Assembly (NCBI GenBank): GCA_029721435.1
Contig: CM056583.1
Coordinates: forward strand, 93,749,575 to 93,813,574
Length of the DNA stretch: 64,000 nucleotides
Direction: 5' to 3'
From: Gymnothorax reevesii
Lineage: Eukaryota > Chordata > Actinopteri > Anguilliformes > Muraenidae
Shown here: positions 43,038-54,389 of the stretch, in pieces
Layout of the letters: the number at the start of each line of letters is the position of its first letter
Position numbering within the stretch: the first letter of the stretch is position 1
The notes under the pieces: model-generated
What the model was told of the DNA's origin: nothing
The model's input: the letters and a program-made list of their open reading frames with translations, nothing else
Databases searched by the model: none
Made by a program: the position numbers and the translations under genes

Positions 43038-43666
43038 CATGTCCTTAAGCTTGAAGAGCAAAGTTAAATCCAATATGGTGTGTTTGATCAGCATACGTGA
43101 TTTGTTATTGGTATTCAATACATACCGAAGATCTGAGGCCAACATTAAAGGTCTTTTAGGCCTTTTTTGTCATTACCTTTACCTTGTTGCCCAAGGTCAA
43201 ATCCAATATGTCGAAAACAACCAGCATACATGGTTTGCTATTAGTGCCCAATACATACCTAAGCTCTAAAAACAATAGTAAACAAATCTGGGCCATTTTT
43301 GTCATATAATCCTGACCTTGAGGCCCAACATCAAATTTGACTGACTGCCGAAGAATGTTCATACATGGTTTCCTATAGACGCCCCAAACATACCTGAGCT
43401 CTAACTGCCATATTCAGCAAGTTATAGCACATTTTTGCCATTTGATCTTGAGGCCCAATGTCATATTCCACTTTGAGAATGTTTGGCTAACACATAACTA
43501 AGGTTATGTTACCAAAACTAAGGTGTCTCACACATAACTAAGCTCTAAATGCCACATTAAGCTATTATAACACATTTACGCATTTGACCACCTTGAGGCT
43601 CGAGGTCAAATTCGAAAAACTGAGAATGTTTGGCATACATGATTTCCTACAGGTGCCTCACACATA
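43038..43666. repeat. tandem array of roughly 110-140-bp units, left part
   Basis: About five diverged units share the order CCAAGGTCAAAT, then TTTGGCATACATGATTTCCT, then ACATACCTAAGCTCTAA, then CACATTTTTGCCAT. The array resumes at 46256 after the Tc1/piggyBac insertion. It has no coding potential beyond chance frames. Confidence 0.8.
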
Positions 43667-46253
43667 CACCACCGCTCAAAAGTTTGGGATCACTTGGAAA
43701 TTTTCTCGTTTTCCATGGAAACACACATGAAATTAGTCTGAATAGGAAATATAGCAAATTAACTGAACATGCTGACATTGTCCGAAAAAAACCACCTTCA
43801 CTGTTGATACTGAAACAGCTGTTTGACGGGAACTATTCAGCGCAGCTGCTAGTTGACTACCTGTGAGGCGTCTTTGTCTTAACCCCTTTGCGCAGAAGCC
43901 AAATCTGGCTATTTAGGTGTTACCTGATTTAAGGCTTTATAATTCAAGATTGCAGCTTTACAGGCAGAAAACCTTTGGCTCAATCGAGTCCAGACACTTG
44001 AAGCATTTAGACTTGCATCGTATTTCAGTTTATATTTATGATTTTGGTGGAGAAAAGGGGCTGCAAGCACAAAAAATCTTCATGAAAATTCAACTTTGAA
44101 TTAGCAAAAAAAATAATACTGACAATTGAAAAAATGCTGGGTCTTTAAACTATACATTTCTGGAATCATAAACTTCTTGACCACAAGTACAATTCATCTT
44201 GAACATTACATTCTAGATTACCCACTTGCTATGAGCCAAATTAGATAGCTATCCAGGTGTCTCCCCGAAGTCAGAGATCCATCAAAATGGTTCACTGTCA
44301 AATCATTCATTAATTATATATTTAACATAAAATTAACTTTTTGGCCATAAAATTCAGCATGAACTAATGATTTTCTGGTTGAGTTTAGCATAAATTTATC
44401 AATATCAGTGCATTTGAACATCATTGGTCACCAGTGACCTCTCCAAACACAAAACATGCCTTTTCTTCGTAATAAAGTTAACAATATTGTCCCTTTTTCT
44501 TCGAAGTCCCTCAGGCATTAAATAAAGTGCTGACTAAACAGCTGTAACATTCGCGCTGCAATGAAAAGCTAACCGCTCTCACATCCAAGCTCATAACCTT
44601 ACACCTCATAAGGGAAAAAAACTCACTTACTCAGTAATATCTGAATTCTGAAATATACCTCATTTTAACAGAAATTTCACTTTCAGAAAAAAATCAAACG
44701 ACATATGTTTCCATATTCAATAGAATGGTCTAAAGAACGTACCGAGGGATCTACCGAAGTGCGTGGGCTGCATGCCTTTGGAGAAACGAAAACCTCGGTA
44801 TTCGATGTTTTTAAAAGAAGTATAAATTCTACAGCAAAAAGCCATATTCAGCAAAATGCAAACAGAGTAGAAGTATAACCTGTTTTCTTCATTGATGCCC
44901 TCCTCCAGAGACAGATGTTTCGGGTAGAAGGAACCCTCCAGTGCGGTTTCATTCGGAATAATTCCCATTGACCGCGTCCATACAACATGTATCTCGTAAA
45001 TGAAACTGAACACTTCAGGCCGGTTTCGGGTGTCTTTATTTAGATAAGAAACAAGTCTATCAATACATTGTTACCGGGGAAGCTTTATAACTGTAGAGTT
45101 ACACAGAGGAATCTGAGTATATAATTGAGTGACTGGCTATCGACACCAGCACTTGAGTGAATATAAGGGAGCGCTGAATTTGTCACTGGAGGAATATACG
45201 CGTTAATCCATGAGGGGGAACTACGCATATTTTGTGTGTGATGACTGTAATTGACAGTAGATTGTGAGAGAATCAATACAATGTCGGATTTTTTGCTTCA
45301 CAAAATGTATTTTTTTAACCCCTAATTGGAATACTGTTGGCTCACTGTTGCTAAAATGGTTGTTTTTTTCTGTCGCAAGTGATAATTTTTTGAAACTACT
45401 GGATCGATACTATGGGCAAGAATATTGACCAGTTTGCACATCAGGCTTAGCAGAGGAGTTTAATTTATGCAACTCCTGAAAAACAGGGATTGGCGGGAAG
45501 TTCGCCATACTCTAATTCGCGTCTCAGCTCTGCCTGCTTGGGAATATTCAATAGCTGATCCGGGGGTGCCATCTCGTGGTCAAGTACTGTAACTAGGTGC
45601 TTAAATTTGCAGATCTATAGACATGAGCGTCTACATCTGCAGAAAGGGGTTAAACTACACACTCTCAGATATTTGTCTTCTTGCACAGTTGTGCATCGGG
45701 GCCTCCCACTCCTTTTTTCTGTCCTTGTCAGTGGCAGTTTGTGGTGCTCTCTGAAGGGAGTAGTTGACAGCATGGTAAGAGATTTTAAGTTTTCAATTTC
45801 TCTTCTTTTCTAAGCACAACAATAGACTGACGGGTCTCTAAAGGAAGTCCTTTCTTTCTGGCCATTTTGAGCCTGTAAACAAACAAACAACTGCTGATGC
45901 TTCAGGTACTAAACCAACCTCAAGAATGCCATGCTCCCATTTGCACTCTTTTATTAGTTCTATGGTTTTCAGCTGTGCAACACTTTGCAGAAGGGTTTTC
46001 CAATCATCAATTAGCCTTATAAAATGCTAAACTTTGATTAGCAGCCATACCAGGAGATTGATGCAGAGGACTGACAGTTGTTGATAATAGGCCTGTATGC
46101 AAAAATGTAGATCATTCTTTGAAAATCATCTGATTAATTTTAATCGTTTGTGAAATGGATAAAAATGTTTGTGAAATGGGGAAAAAAAATGTTTGTGAAA
46201 TGCATGAAAATGTATTTTTCTTTGGAAAACAAAGAAATTTGCAAGTGGTAGTG
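43667..46253 (-). mobile_element. Tc1-like element remnant, itself split by piggyBac
   Basis: It lies between TA sites (43665-43666 and 46254-46255) and breaks a tandem-repeat unit (ACATA / CTAAGCTC). It starts CACCACCGCTCAAAAGTTTG. Without the internal piggyBac it is about 0.8 kb, half the usual 1.6 kb. On the minus strand a decayed transposase N-terminal region is visible at 45840-45654 and continues at 43882-43790 (RSGRPRCTT-like and RQRRLT-like phrases). The end near 46150-46200 has a triplicated GTTTGTGAAATG motif. No intact frame. Confidence 0.8.
43883..45649. mobile_element. piggyBac-like non-autonomous DNA transposon, copy 2
   Basis: Flanked by TTAA at 43879-43882 and 45650-45653. 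It starts CCCCTTTGCGCAGAAGCC and ends with the complement of CCCCTTTCTGCAGATG, as in copy 1. It lacks the 0.38-kb internal insertion and some short stretches of copy 1. The TTAA target is a codon region of the surrounding Tc1 transposase pseudogene, which rejoins when the element is removed. No transposase. Confidence 0.88.
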
Positions 46254-46255
46254 TA

Positions 46256-46505
46256 TCTAAGCTCTAAATGTCATATTTCGCAAGTTATAGGACATTTTTG
46301 CCATCTGACCTTGACCTGGAGGCTCAAGGCCAAATGTGACTGACTCACAATGTTTGGCATACCTGATTCCCTACTGGTGCCTCATACATACCTAAGCTCA
46401 AAATGCTGTATAAAGAGAGTTTTAGCACATTTTTGCCACTTGACCTGGAGGCCCAAGGTCAAATGTGACTGACTCACAATGTTTGGCATACCTGACTCCC
46501 TATAG
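46256..46505. repeat. tandem array, right part
   Basis: About two further units of the array at 43038-43666 (CCAAGGTCAAATGTGACTGA, then CACAATGTTTGGCATACCTG). Confidence 0.8.
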
Positions 46506-47254
46506 GTTGCAATTACATCAGGGATGGAACCTATCGATTTTCACTGCAATCAGTCAAACAATATGGCCGCCACGGCAGCCATCTTCAAATTATATGACAT
46601 GTGATAACTGAATATCCAGTGTAATTTCTGTGCTCTTTGCAACCCTGTACAATCAGTGTATATTTTATATTGATGGAATTTTATCTAATTTATGCACTGA
46701 TTTATACTGCGCTACACTTACACTTGGAGGTGGGTGGTGTTTGGCACACTATGAAATATTTGGCTCATCTTTCTGGATATTCTGAAAGCTAAATTATTTT
46801 GCTACTTATATGAAGGAAAAAAGGTAAATAATGCATTAAAATGATTCAAATATAATACAGAAATAAGTAAATGTACTGAAAAGCTGGCTGGATCAGATGA
46901 GTTTTATGTTCACCTTCTTGGTAACAACATGTATTTATGGACTTGTGAACTAAAAATAATCTGTTACGAGATCAGCTTTGGCAGTGAAGCTGAAAATTAT
47001 GCCAGTTCAGGACTATCAAAGCCAGCCAAACATCTCAGAGAGGCACAGCGCGCACAAGCCTTCCAGCTCCTTTTATTTGCTCTGGAAATGGTACTGATGG
47101 CGATCTGAGCTTTTCTCTGTGTTGCCGACTGCAAGAGCAAATCAGAAACACTGCATTACCGCGACGCCGGGGTTCTGGATGAAAATGGGAATGTTCTGTT
47201 CCCTCGGGCCTCACTGCTGGCTCCTAACAGCCCTGCTGGTGTGTGTGTCCTCAG
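46506..47254. other. non-coding stretch upstream of a candidate exon
   Basis: No gene recognised. ATATGGCCGCCACGGCAGCC (46561-46580) belongs to the dispersed repeat also seen at 7569-7947. The sequence just before 47255 is a plausible acceptor: a GTGTGTGTCCTCAG tract. The upstream part of the open frame has a hydrophobic run (CWLLTALLVCVSSG) that would look like a signal peptide if translated. Confidence 0.4.
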
Positions 47255-47410
47255 GCTGGGAGTGTACGGAGAGGGGCAGCCTGCTGACGGAGATGTCCTC
47301 GGCTGTGGACATGCCCTCAGTGTGCATCCTGAGGTGCACCGCGCACACGTACAGCGAGATGCTGAAGAGAAGACTGGTGCAAACTGTACGCTTCAATCCC
47401 ACCAGCCCCA
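47255..47410 (+). CDS. candidate internal exon of an unrecognised gene
   Basis: A 156-nt stretch between a good acceptor (CCTCAG) and donor (GTGAGT). It is exactly 52 codons long and phase 1 at both ends, so skipping would keep frame. The frame reads WECTERGSLLTEMSSAVDMP, then VCILRCTAHTYSEMLKRR and VQTVRFNPTSP. Third codon positions are nearly all G or C, unlike the AT-rich surroundings, which supports real coding. A second frame is also open (GVYGEGQPADGDVLGCG), but its third-position bias is weaker. I do not recognise the family. Alternatively the exon could start further upstream at 47119 and be a first exon with signal peptide. Confidence 0.45.
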
Positions 47411-47577
47411 GTGAGTAGAAAGATGAGATTGCTGTCAACCAGAAGCAGAATGTAAATAATGCCAAACCAGACTATTTTCTGTTCTTGGCATAAATATTTA
47501 TGTCAACCAAAGCAGCACTACATTTAGCGTAGTTATGCCATTACTGGTTTAAATACATACATTTGTAATCAGTCTTT
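47411..47577. other. presumed intron or flank
   Basis: Short non-coding stretch between the candidate exon and the next LINE; nothing recognised. Confidence 0.4.
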
Positions 47578-47851
47578 AGCCTAATGGGCTGCACCTGAAC
47601 CGGAGGGGTACCGTTGCACTGGGCCAGCGTATGTTGAGGGTAGCACAGGATTATTTAAACTAGGGACTTGGGGGGTAGGGAGGTTAGTGAGTGTTACACA
47701 TATGGAAATGCAGACTGCCCCGATGGAAGCTGACAGCGTAACATGCACTCGATGTTTTACTTTTAAAGCAACAAAGCCTAGAGGGGGGCTCAGGGCGGCG
47801 GCCACATGGGAAATCAAGAGGGAAGAGCATTAGTAATAACCTGAAATGTTT

Positions 47852-48909
47852 TTATTTAAATGCAAAAAGCATAAGAAATAAATTTCCGGAACTTGAGACT
47901 GTAGTGATCGGTGAGGGCTATGACATAGTTGGGATAACAGAGACATGGCTATGTGAAGAGGATGGAGATGAATATAATATAGAAGGTTATAAGCTCTTTA
48001 GGAAGGATAGATGTAATAGGCGAAGAGGGTGTGTAGCACTCTATGTGAACGAAAACATAAATGTACAGGAAATTCCCAAAAATTGAACATTCCTTTCCCT
48101 GTGAAGATATCTGGGTCAGGCTCATTGGCAAACACGAGACAGGTTTAAACATAGGAGTATGCTATCGACCACCAGCTTTGGACGGTACAATCAATGAAAT
48201 GCTTTTTAGGAGGATTACACAAGCTTGTAGAGGAGGAGGGACTATTATCATGGGAGACTTAAATTATCCTGGTATCAATTGGGAAATGGTGAAAGGACAG
48301 GGTAGGGGGGAGGAAGAATTTCTAGATGTAATAAATGATAATTTCTTGGTGCAGTATGTTAATAAACCTACCAGAGAGAAGGCAATTTTAGACTTAGTGC
48401 TCTGTAATGACCCTGATAGAATTAGCAATGTTGAAGTACCGGAGCCACTTGGGACAAGTGATCACTCTGCTGTTCATTTTGATGTTTCATGGGAAGTTAA
48501 AAAGGTGCATTCTAAAATAAAAATTTTCAGTTTTAGGCGCGCAAACTTTGACAGGATGCGCTCATATCTAGCTGAAATAAATTGGGAGACACCCCTGGAC
48601 GGTAAGTCTGTAAATGAGATGTGGGAAAGATTTAAGGGGGATTTACTTGAATCACAATGCAGATTCATTCCGAAGGTGTCCAAAAGTAAGCTGAAAAAGC
48701 AGAATCCTCAGTGGATGACCAAAAGTATTCGTAAGATGTTGAGGGAAAAGAGGAATCTTTATAAGATATATATAAAGGATAACAATGAGAACACTAAGGC
48801 TGAATACTGTAAAATGCAGGCTGTGGTAAAAAAAAAAAAAGCTGAGGAAGGCGCTTCTTTCAGTACCGTAGCAGAAAAAGGAAAGTTAAAGAGCAGGTTA
48901 AGTGCATAA
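47852..48909 (+). pseudogene. CR1-like endonuclease, copy E
   Basis: Two frames carry the APE-type endonuclease: GYDIVGITETWLCEEDGDEY (47904-48086), then HETGLNIGVCYRPPALDGTI, IIMGDLNYPGINWEM and LGTSDHSAVHFDV with the catalytic SDH (48061-48909). The frame change is near 48084 in an A-rich stretch. At 48829 a run of 12 A shifts the frame again, replacing the KKELRNARRLYERQ region seen in sister copies. Confidence 0.88.
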
Positions 48910-49050
48910 AGAATAAAAATGGATCGCTGCTATATGATAACAAGCATATTGCGGATGCCTTAAACAGTTACTTTGTTGAGAATTTGACCTCAGAGGGGGT
49001 CTTTACTTGGCCAGAGGGCATGTCAAATGCTCAAGATTATTTAGCAGAAA

Positions 49051-50337
49051 TTGAGGTTCGGGATAAAAAAAGTATTAGACAAGTTGCATAAACTAAAAGC
49101 AGATAAGGCGGCAGGTTCTGATGGCTTCTATCCTAGAGTGCTCAGGGAAGCCGGTGAGTTCATCTTTAAGCCGCTATCCGCCATCTTCAGACGGTCTTTA
49201 GAAACTGGAGAAATACCAAATGATTGGAAACAGGGCAATATAATACCAATATATAAGAAAGGGGACCGTACCGAGCCAGGAAACTACAGGCCAGTGAGTT
49301 TAACTTGCATTTTGTGCAAAATATTGGAATCTATCATAAAAGATGAGCTGGACTTATTTCTTGAACGTAACAGTATCTTGAGGGATAGCCAACATGGTTT
49401 TTGGAAGGGAAGGTCATGCCTAACAAACCTTCTGGAATTTTTTGAAGAGGCCACCAGGACTTATGACCAGAGCAGGGCTTATGACATCATATACTTGGAT
49501 TTTCAGAAAGCATTCGATACAGTACCGCATAAGAGACTAATTTTTAAAATGAGCTCCATTGTAGTTACAGGAGGTATTCTGAAGTGGATTCAAAACTGGT
49601 TACAGGACAGGAAACAAAGAGTAGTGGTCAGTGATATCTCATCTGAGCTGGGTATGGTGGGGAGTGGCGTCCCCCAAGGATCGGTGTTGGGACCCCTGCT
49701 ATTCCTCACTTACATTAATGATCTTGATAGGAATATTGAGAGCAGATTGGTTAAATTTGCAGATGACACTAAATTGGGGGGTTTGGCAAATAGTCTAGGG
49801 TCCACTAAAGTGATTCAGGACGATTTGGATAGAATCCAGAATTGGGCAGAAATGTGGCAAATGAAATTTAATCTAGCAAAATGTAAAGTTGTACATGTAG
49901 GTAATAAAAACATTAGACGGGATTACTTCATGGGAGGTTTAAAACTGGAATGTGCTGCACAAGAGAAAGATCTGGGAGTGATTGTTAACCAAACCCTCAC
50001 AGGTTCTAGCCATTGTGCCGTAGCAGTTAAAAAAGCTAATCGGATGCTAGGATACATTGCCAAAAGTATTGAGTACAAATCTAAGGAGGTTATGCTTCTT
50101 CTGTACAGCACATTCGTTAGACCACACCTGGAGTATTGTGTACAGTTCTGGGGACCATACTTTAAGAGAGATATAGAGGCTCTAGAGAAAGTTCAGAGAA
50201 GAGCCACTAAGCTTATTCTAGGTATAAAAGATGAAAGCTACGAGAAGAGGCTGAAGATCCTTAATCTCTTTATTCTAAGAAAAAGGAGAGTGAATCAAAG
50301 TGAATCATGTAGGATTCCTTCGGCCAAGTGTTGTTAG
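49051..50337 (+). pseudogene. CR1-like reverse transcriptase, copy E, long open frame
   Basis: 428 codons. Motifs in order: LHKLKADKAAGSDGFYPRVL, GNYRPVSLTCILCKILESII, RSCLTNLLEFFEEATRTYDQ, YLDFQKAFDTVPHKRL, GVPQGSVLGPLLFLTYINDL and VKFADDTKLGG with catalytic ADD. After that come the thumb and the C-terminal KVQRRATKLILGIKDESYEK. The frame ends with a short deletion near 50287 that removes DLIEVFKYVKGI; the C-terminus continues in another frame at 50300-50530. Substitutions such as QHGFWKG for QHGFRKG hint at decay. Confidence 0.9.
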
Positions 50338-50619
50338 TAGAACTCGGGGTCACAAATGGAAGTTGACCAAAGGTAAATTTAGCACTGATTTTCGGAAATA
50401 TTTCTTCACCCAAAGAGTAATTTCAATGTGGAATAGCTTACCTGACCATATTGTTGAGGCAGAGACCTTGGGGGTTTTCAAGAGCAGGCTTGACCTAAAG
50501 CTAGATACCATTGAGTCATTTAGTATTTGAAGGGATATATTCACAATAGTATGAAGAAACTGGCAAGCTTAGTTGGGCTGAAAGGCCTGTTCTTGCCATT
50601 CGTGTTATGTTATGTTATA

Positions 50620-50962
50620 CTCTTTTTAAATTAGGATTGCAAAGCCACATTTTCAGTCGTCATTTCTGTTGCGTATGAATATCACATCGTGCCATCTCAT
50701 CCTTATGTTGTGCAAATGAGGCATGTTGGCGATTGTGAAACTGTTCCTATCAGCTGCAGCAGGGGTTAAAAAATATATTTCTATCAGCTTCAACATTTCG
50801 TAGAGCACTGGCATTTATTAAGTAAATCTGTCCATTATCTAACCTAAGTATTCACCTATCCCAGAATCCCATGGGTAAAGAGGCAGGAACACACCCCGCG
50901 CTAACGCAGGGGGCACACATATTCACACCAGGGGCAAAAAATACGGTGAGGGGAAACCGGAG
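50620..50962. other. non-coding stretch
   Basis: No gene or recognised element between the LINE tail and the minisatellite. Confidence 0.5.
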
Positions 50963-51614
50963 TTCTGCGATAAAACCCACACAAACTCTGGGAGAATCTG
51001 CAATAAAACCCACACCAACACTTGGAGAATCTACGATAAAACCCACACAAACACTGGGAGAATCTGCAATAAAACCCGCACAAACACTGGGAGAATCTGC
51101 GATAAAACCCACACAAACAACGGGAGAGTCTACAATAAAACCCACATAAACACTGGGAGAATCTGCAATGAAACCCACACAAACACTGCGAGAATCTACG
51201 ATAAAACCCACACAAACACTGGGAGAATCTGCAATAAAACCCACACAAACACTGGGAGAATCTGCAATAAAACCCGCACAAACTCTGGGAGAATCTGCGA
51301 TAAAACCCACACAAACACTGGGAGAATCTGCGATAAAACCCACACAAACACTGGGAGAATCTGCAATAAAACCCACACAAACACTGGGAGAATCGGCGAT
51401 GAAACCCACACTAACACTGGGAGAATCTGCGATAAAACCCACACAAACATTGCGAGAATCTACGATAAAACCCACACAAACACTGGGAAAATCTACGATA
51501 AAACCCACACGAACACTGGGAGAATCTGCAATAAAACCCACACAAACACTGGGAGAATCGGCGATGAAATCCACACAAACACTGGGAGAATCTGCAATAA
51601 AACCCACACAAACT
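50963..51614. repeat. 33-bp minisatellite, about 20 units, open on both strands
   Basis: The unit CACTGGGAGAATCTGCAATA plus AAACCCACACAAA repeats with few changes. Because 33 is divisible by three, frames stay open: on the plus strand it would read (IKPTQTLGESA)n, on the minus strand (VCVGFIADSPS)n over about 250 codons. No splice sites, upstream coding sequence or promoter support translation, so I treat it as a minisatellite. Confidence 0.9.
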
Positions 51615-51763
51615 CATGCTCATCCATGGTTTTTGTACTTCGGTGGACTTCGACATCCTGTGGTCACTGTTAGTCATAAAATTACATTTTAAAATGATGC
51701 TAATAAAGATGGCAAAGCTTGTGCTTTATGCCTCCAGGAGATGAACCACTCGTAGCAGGTATG
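51615..51763. other. short flank
   Basis: Nothing recognised between the minisatellite and the retroviral LTR duplication. Confidence 0.5.
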
Positions 51764-51768
51764 GAGAG

Positions 51769-52420
51769 TTTAAAGGAATTTTGATTTTACATTCCAAGTA
51801 TTACCTTCACAAGAGAAAACTCAAGACAACTCAGGAAAAAAAACCAGTCAGAGGCAGAGAAGTTAATATCCAAGCCAAAGTTTGTTTACTTTTTTGCAAA
51901 AAAGGATCCCCACATACAGAAGCTCAGGTCAAAATGGAGGATACACAATTAGAAAGTTCTCTGGTATTTGTAGGAATACTCCATGGCGTTCTCCTCCCCC
52001 CGTGCTGATTTACACATCACGCGAGCCTTGCGTCACAGGCAACTGAGTCAAGTTGGTACGTAACCACATCAAGTTGTCTAGGGATACACACACATCTTGC
52101 CAGGGAGGAGAGCACCTGCCTTCTCTCTCAGCTCTGGCTCCAGCTTATCTTGTTATGGATTCCGGAGCTTTCTATGAACACATAAACTTAGAGAAAGAGA
52201 AAAACATCTTGCCCTTGGTACAGACGTTCAAGTTGTCATGACTTTAGATAGGCTACATGTCATGACACACCAGTAGAGTTATGCAGGCCCCTGCTAAATC
52301 AGAAATATGCAAGCACACACACACTCTAGGCCTATGAAGTTGTGAACTAAAACAGAATATGACCAAGCAAGGATAAGCAATTAATAATAATTAAATTAAT
52401 CAATAAAAAATGTTTCCACA
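51769..52420 (-). repeat. 3' LTR of endogenous retrovirus
   Basis: 652 bp, starting TTTAAAGG (a lost base from TGTTAAAGG) and ending ...TTTCCACA. It differs from the 5' LTR at only a handful of sites, for example TTTG/TCCG near 51883 and CACGCG/CATGCG near 52018. Confidence 0.9.
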
Positions 52421-52432
52421 TTTCCCCCCTGT
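52421..52432 (-). promoter_or_regulatory. retroviral polypurine tract
   Basis: On the minus strand ACAGGGGGGAAA stands immediately before the LTR start TGTGGAAACA, as expected for plus-strand DNA priming. Confidence 0.85.
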
Positions 52433-52513
52433 TTATAATTGATTATCCGCCAGCATGCCACTTCTCTCAATTTTCAGCATGTGATTCATTCACGGGGAAG
52501 ATGTTTCATCATA

Positions 52514-53266
52514 TTACCATAACACTCCATCCTTTTGTTCAAACAAACCCTCCAACTCAATTACATCGTTGTATGATTCCTTAAGCTCCTCGGGCAGAGT
52601 ATACATCTCATTGTTGTCCTGTAATAGAAACATCTGATACTGTGGATTAGTACTCAATACTCCTGATATCATTCCTTTAATTATGGGAATTCGACAGCAG
52701 CTGCAAAAGAGCAGTACTGCAAATTCCCCAACTACAAGACTCATTACAGATGTAATTCCCATTTCCCAACCCCCAGACAGAAGCCAGTCCCACCAAGAAA
52801 TTGCCACTGCTGGTGCGAGATCTCGCTGTTGTGCATCAGATATGTCTTCCAAACGTTGCAAGGCTTGATCAATCACCCCTCCTGCCTCATCATTAGCTAG
52901 TATATAGGTACACACACTGGCCCAATCAGCTGACAGATCCCCCCCTGTGCTGCTGTCCACAGATACAATAAGCAGAAGTAGCATCCTGCTATTCCAATTT
53001 GGACACATATTTTTGCAATTAGATCCTTTGAAAACTCCCATTCGGGGCGCAGTCCCCGGCTTGATCCCTTTCCACAGAGATCTCCACCCAGGCTCCCCCA
53101 GGTTCAGAACTCTGCTTTCTGCTTCCCGGTGTCTTCTTTTCAGAGCCCACCGATCACAGAAGCACCACTCGCTGACTGGCGCATTCGCTTTCACAGTTTC
53201 ACCAGCCTCACCTGTTCTCAGAGGTCGTCTCCATCGCCCCTCTGCTAGGTGTGGGCTGTCGCCCAC
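52514..53266 (-). pseudogene. retroviral envelope, C-terminal transmembrane-subunit region, truncated
   Basis: The frame of 250 codons ends with an envelope-like membrane anchor: WWDWLLSGGWEMG, then a hydrophobic segment VMSLVVGEFAVLLFCSCC and a cytoplasmic tail. The receptor-binding subunit, the fusion peptide and the CX6CC motif of the transmembrane subunit were not seen. The first half of the frame resembles no envelope domain and may be leader or recombinant sequence. Position next to the polypurine tract fits envelope. Non-functional. Confidence 0.6.
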
Positions 53267-53396
53267 GTACCACGTGTTTCCCTCAACTTACAAGCGACAA
53301 ACACGCCGATTAGATAGTACCATGGCAATATGTCAATTCATACTTCACCAGACACTACTTCACCAGACACGGGGGTCTTCAGTCCTCTCCCCTGCA

Positions 53397-53880
53397 CTAT
53401 TTGCAACATTGCTGTAATCGGCTTGCGAGGGGGCAAATCTGCGAATTGCAACGCTTAGTAGATCGCTGGGGGGCCGGTTCCAAGAACCACCATCTGATCC
53501 CCGCAATCTCACCCTGTTCGTTTCCCTCGAACACGCGCATTGCCTCCCACATAGTAGGACCTGTAGGAACCACCCCGAGCCCCAGTTTAGACATTACGTC
53601 CCTCCCCAGGAGGTTTACTGCGCGCTGTGTGGACACCATTACAGAGCAGAGTGTAGCAAATCCCTCAGGATCCTCAAATTTGAGTTCCTCTGTTGCTACG
53701 GTCTCATTGCCCCATTTGCAGCACAAGTTTGTGTCATATTAGTGCTGAGCCGATGTGGAAAAATAGCACTTACTTTTCTGATAACAGTTCAACATGCCCC
53801 CGTGTCACATGGAAAAGAAATTGGTGTATCATTTACAATTAGGGTTTTCCAAGCACTCGTCGGTGCAGCCTTTAATGCAA
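53397..53880 (-). pseudogene. retroviral aspartic protease-like fragment, out of canonical place
   Basis: On the minus strand the catalytic signature DTGAC is at 53792-53806, followed after about 65 residues by AVNLLGRDVMSKLGLG (about 53620-53575), the flap-to-C-terminal landmark LLGRD of retroviral proteases. Spacing agrees with the family. An in-frame stop follows the DTGAC and the two motifs are in different frames, so it is dead. It lies downstream of integrase and upstream of envelope, whereas protease normally precedes reverse transcriptase. Confidence 0.6.
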
Positions 53881-54389
53881 ACAATTTAAATTCATCATAG
53901 GGAAATGGCTCCCCAGATGCTAACCCTTCCCCCAGGGCGGTTAGTTATTCTGAATTGTTCCCGTCGCTTATTAGTGAATACCCACACAAAATCAATAGTT
54001 TCCCCTGGCACCCCTAGGTTACCCCCACAAACCCTGTGCCATTTCCTTCGACACATCGACTATATTAAGTGGGGGTAAACTGGGGTCGATTGAAACTAAT
54101 CCATTACGTGCAGTAGACACCGCCATGGCGCATTTAACTATACTGTTCACATTCATTGAAGGCGCAACATATGTTTAAAAATGAACAGACACAGGGAGAG
54201 ATAAGCCATTTTATTAAACCCTTTTTTTTTCATGAATAAGTCCGGAGTCTCTACTGACTTGGAGTGTAAATAAACTCTTCACCGGGTTTGAGACGGACGG
54301 GCTCTATATGCCACGCCCCCGTTTGTAGCCGGACTCCCTCCAAGTCTATCCTGACTCACCCAGATGTACCTACACACCCGCTGGAGGAG

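Larger units (their letters stand above)
47578..50619 (+). mobile_element. CR1-like LINE, copy E (long copy)
   Basis: It starts in the end of ORF1: NGLHLNRRGTVALGQRM then stop, the block-V-like end of an SGNH esterase, the ORF1 type known in CR1. The inter-ORF region, endonuclease and reverse transcriptase follow to the ATGTTATGTTAT tail. It is the most complete copy in the window with that at 58773-61805. Frame breaks are few: near 48084, an A-run at 48829-48840 and a break near 50290. Confidence 0.9.

Noticed and set aside
43038..43666. CRISPR-like repeat array
   Set aside because: Units are long, degenerate and directly adjacent without unique spacers, and the genome is clearly eukaryotic.
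50852..51607. 251-codon minus-strand repeat protein
   Set aside because: Fully explained by the 33-bp minisatellite; the opposite strand is equally open and no gene signals flank it.
52947..53417. 156-codon plus-strand frame
   Set aside because: Antisense shadow of the envelope and protease-like region of the minus-strand retrovirus.
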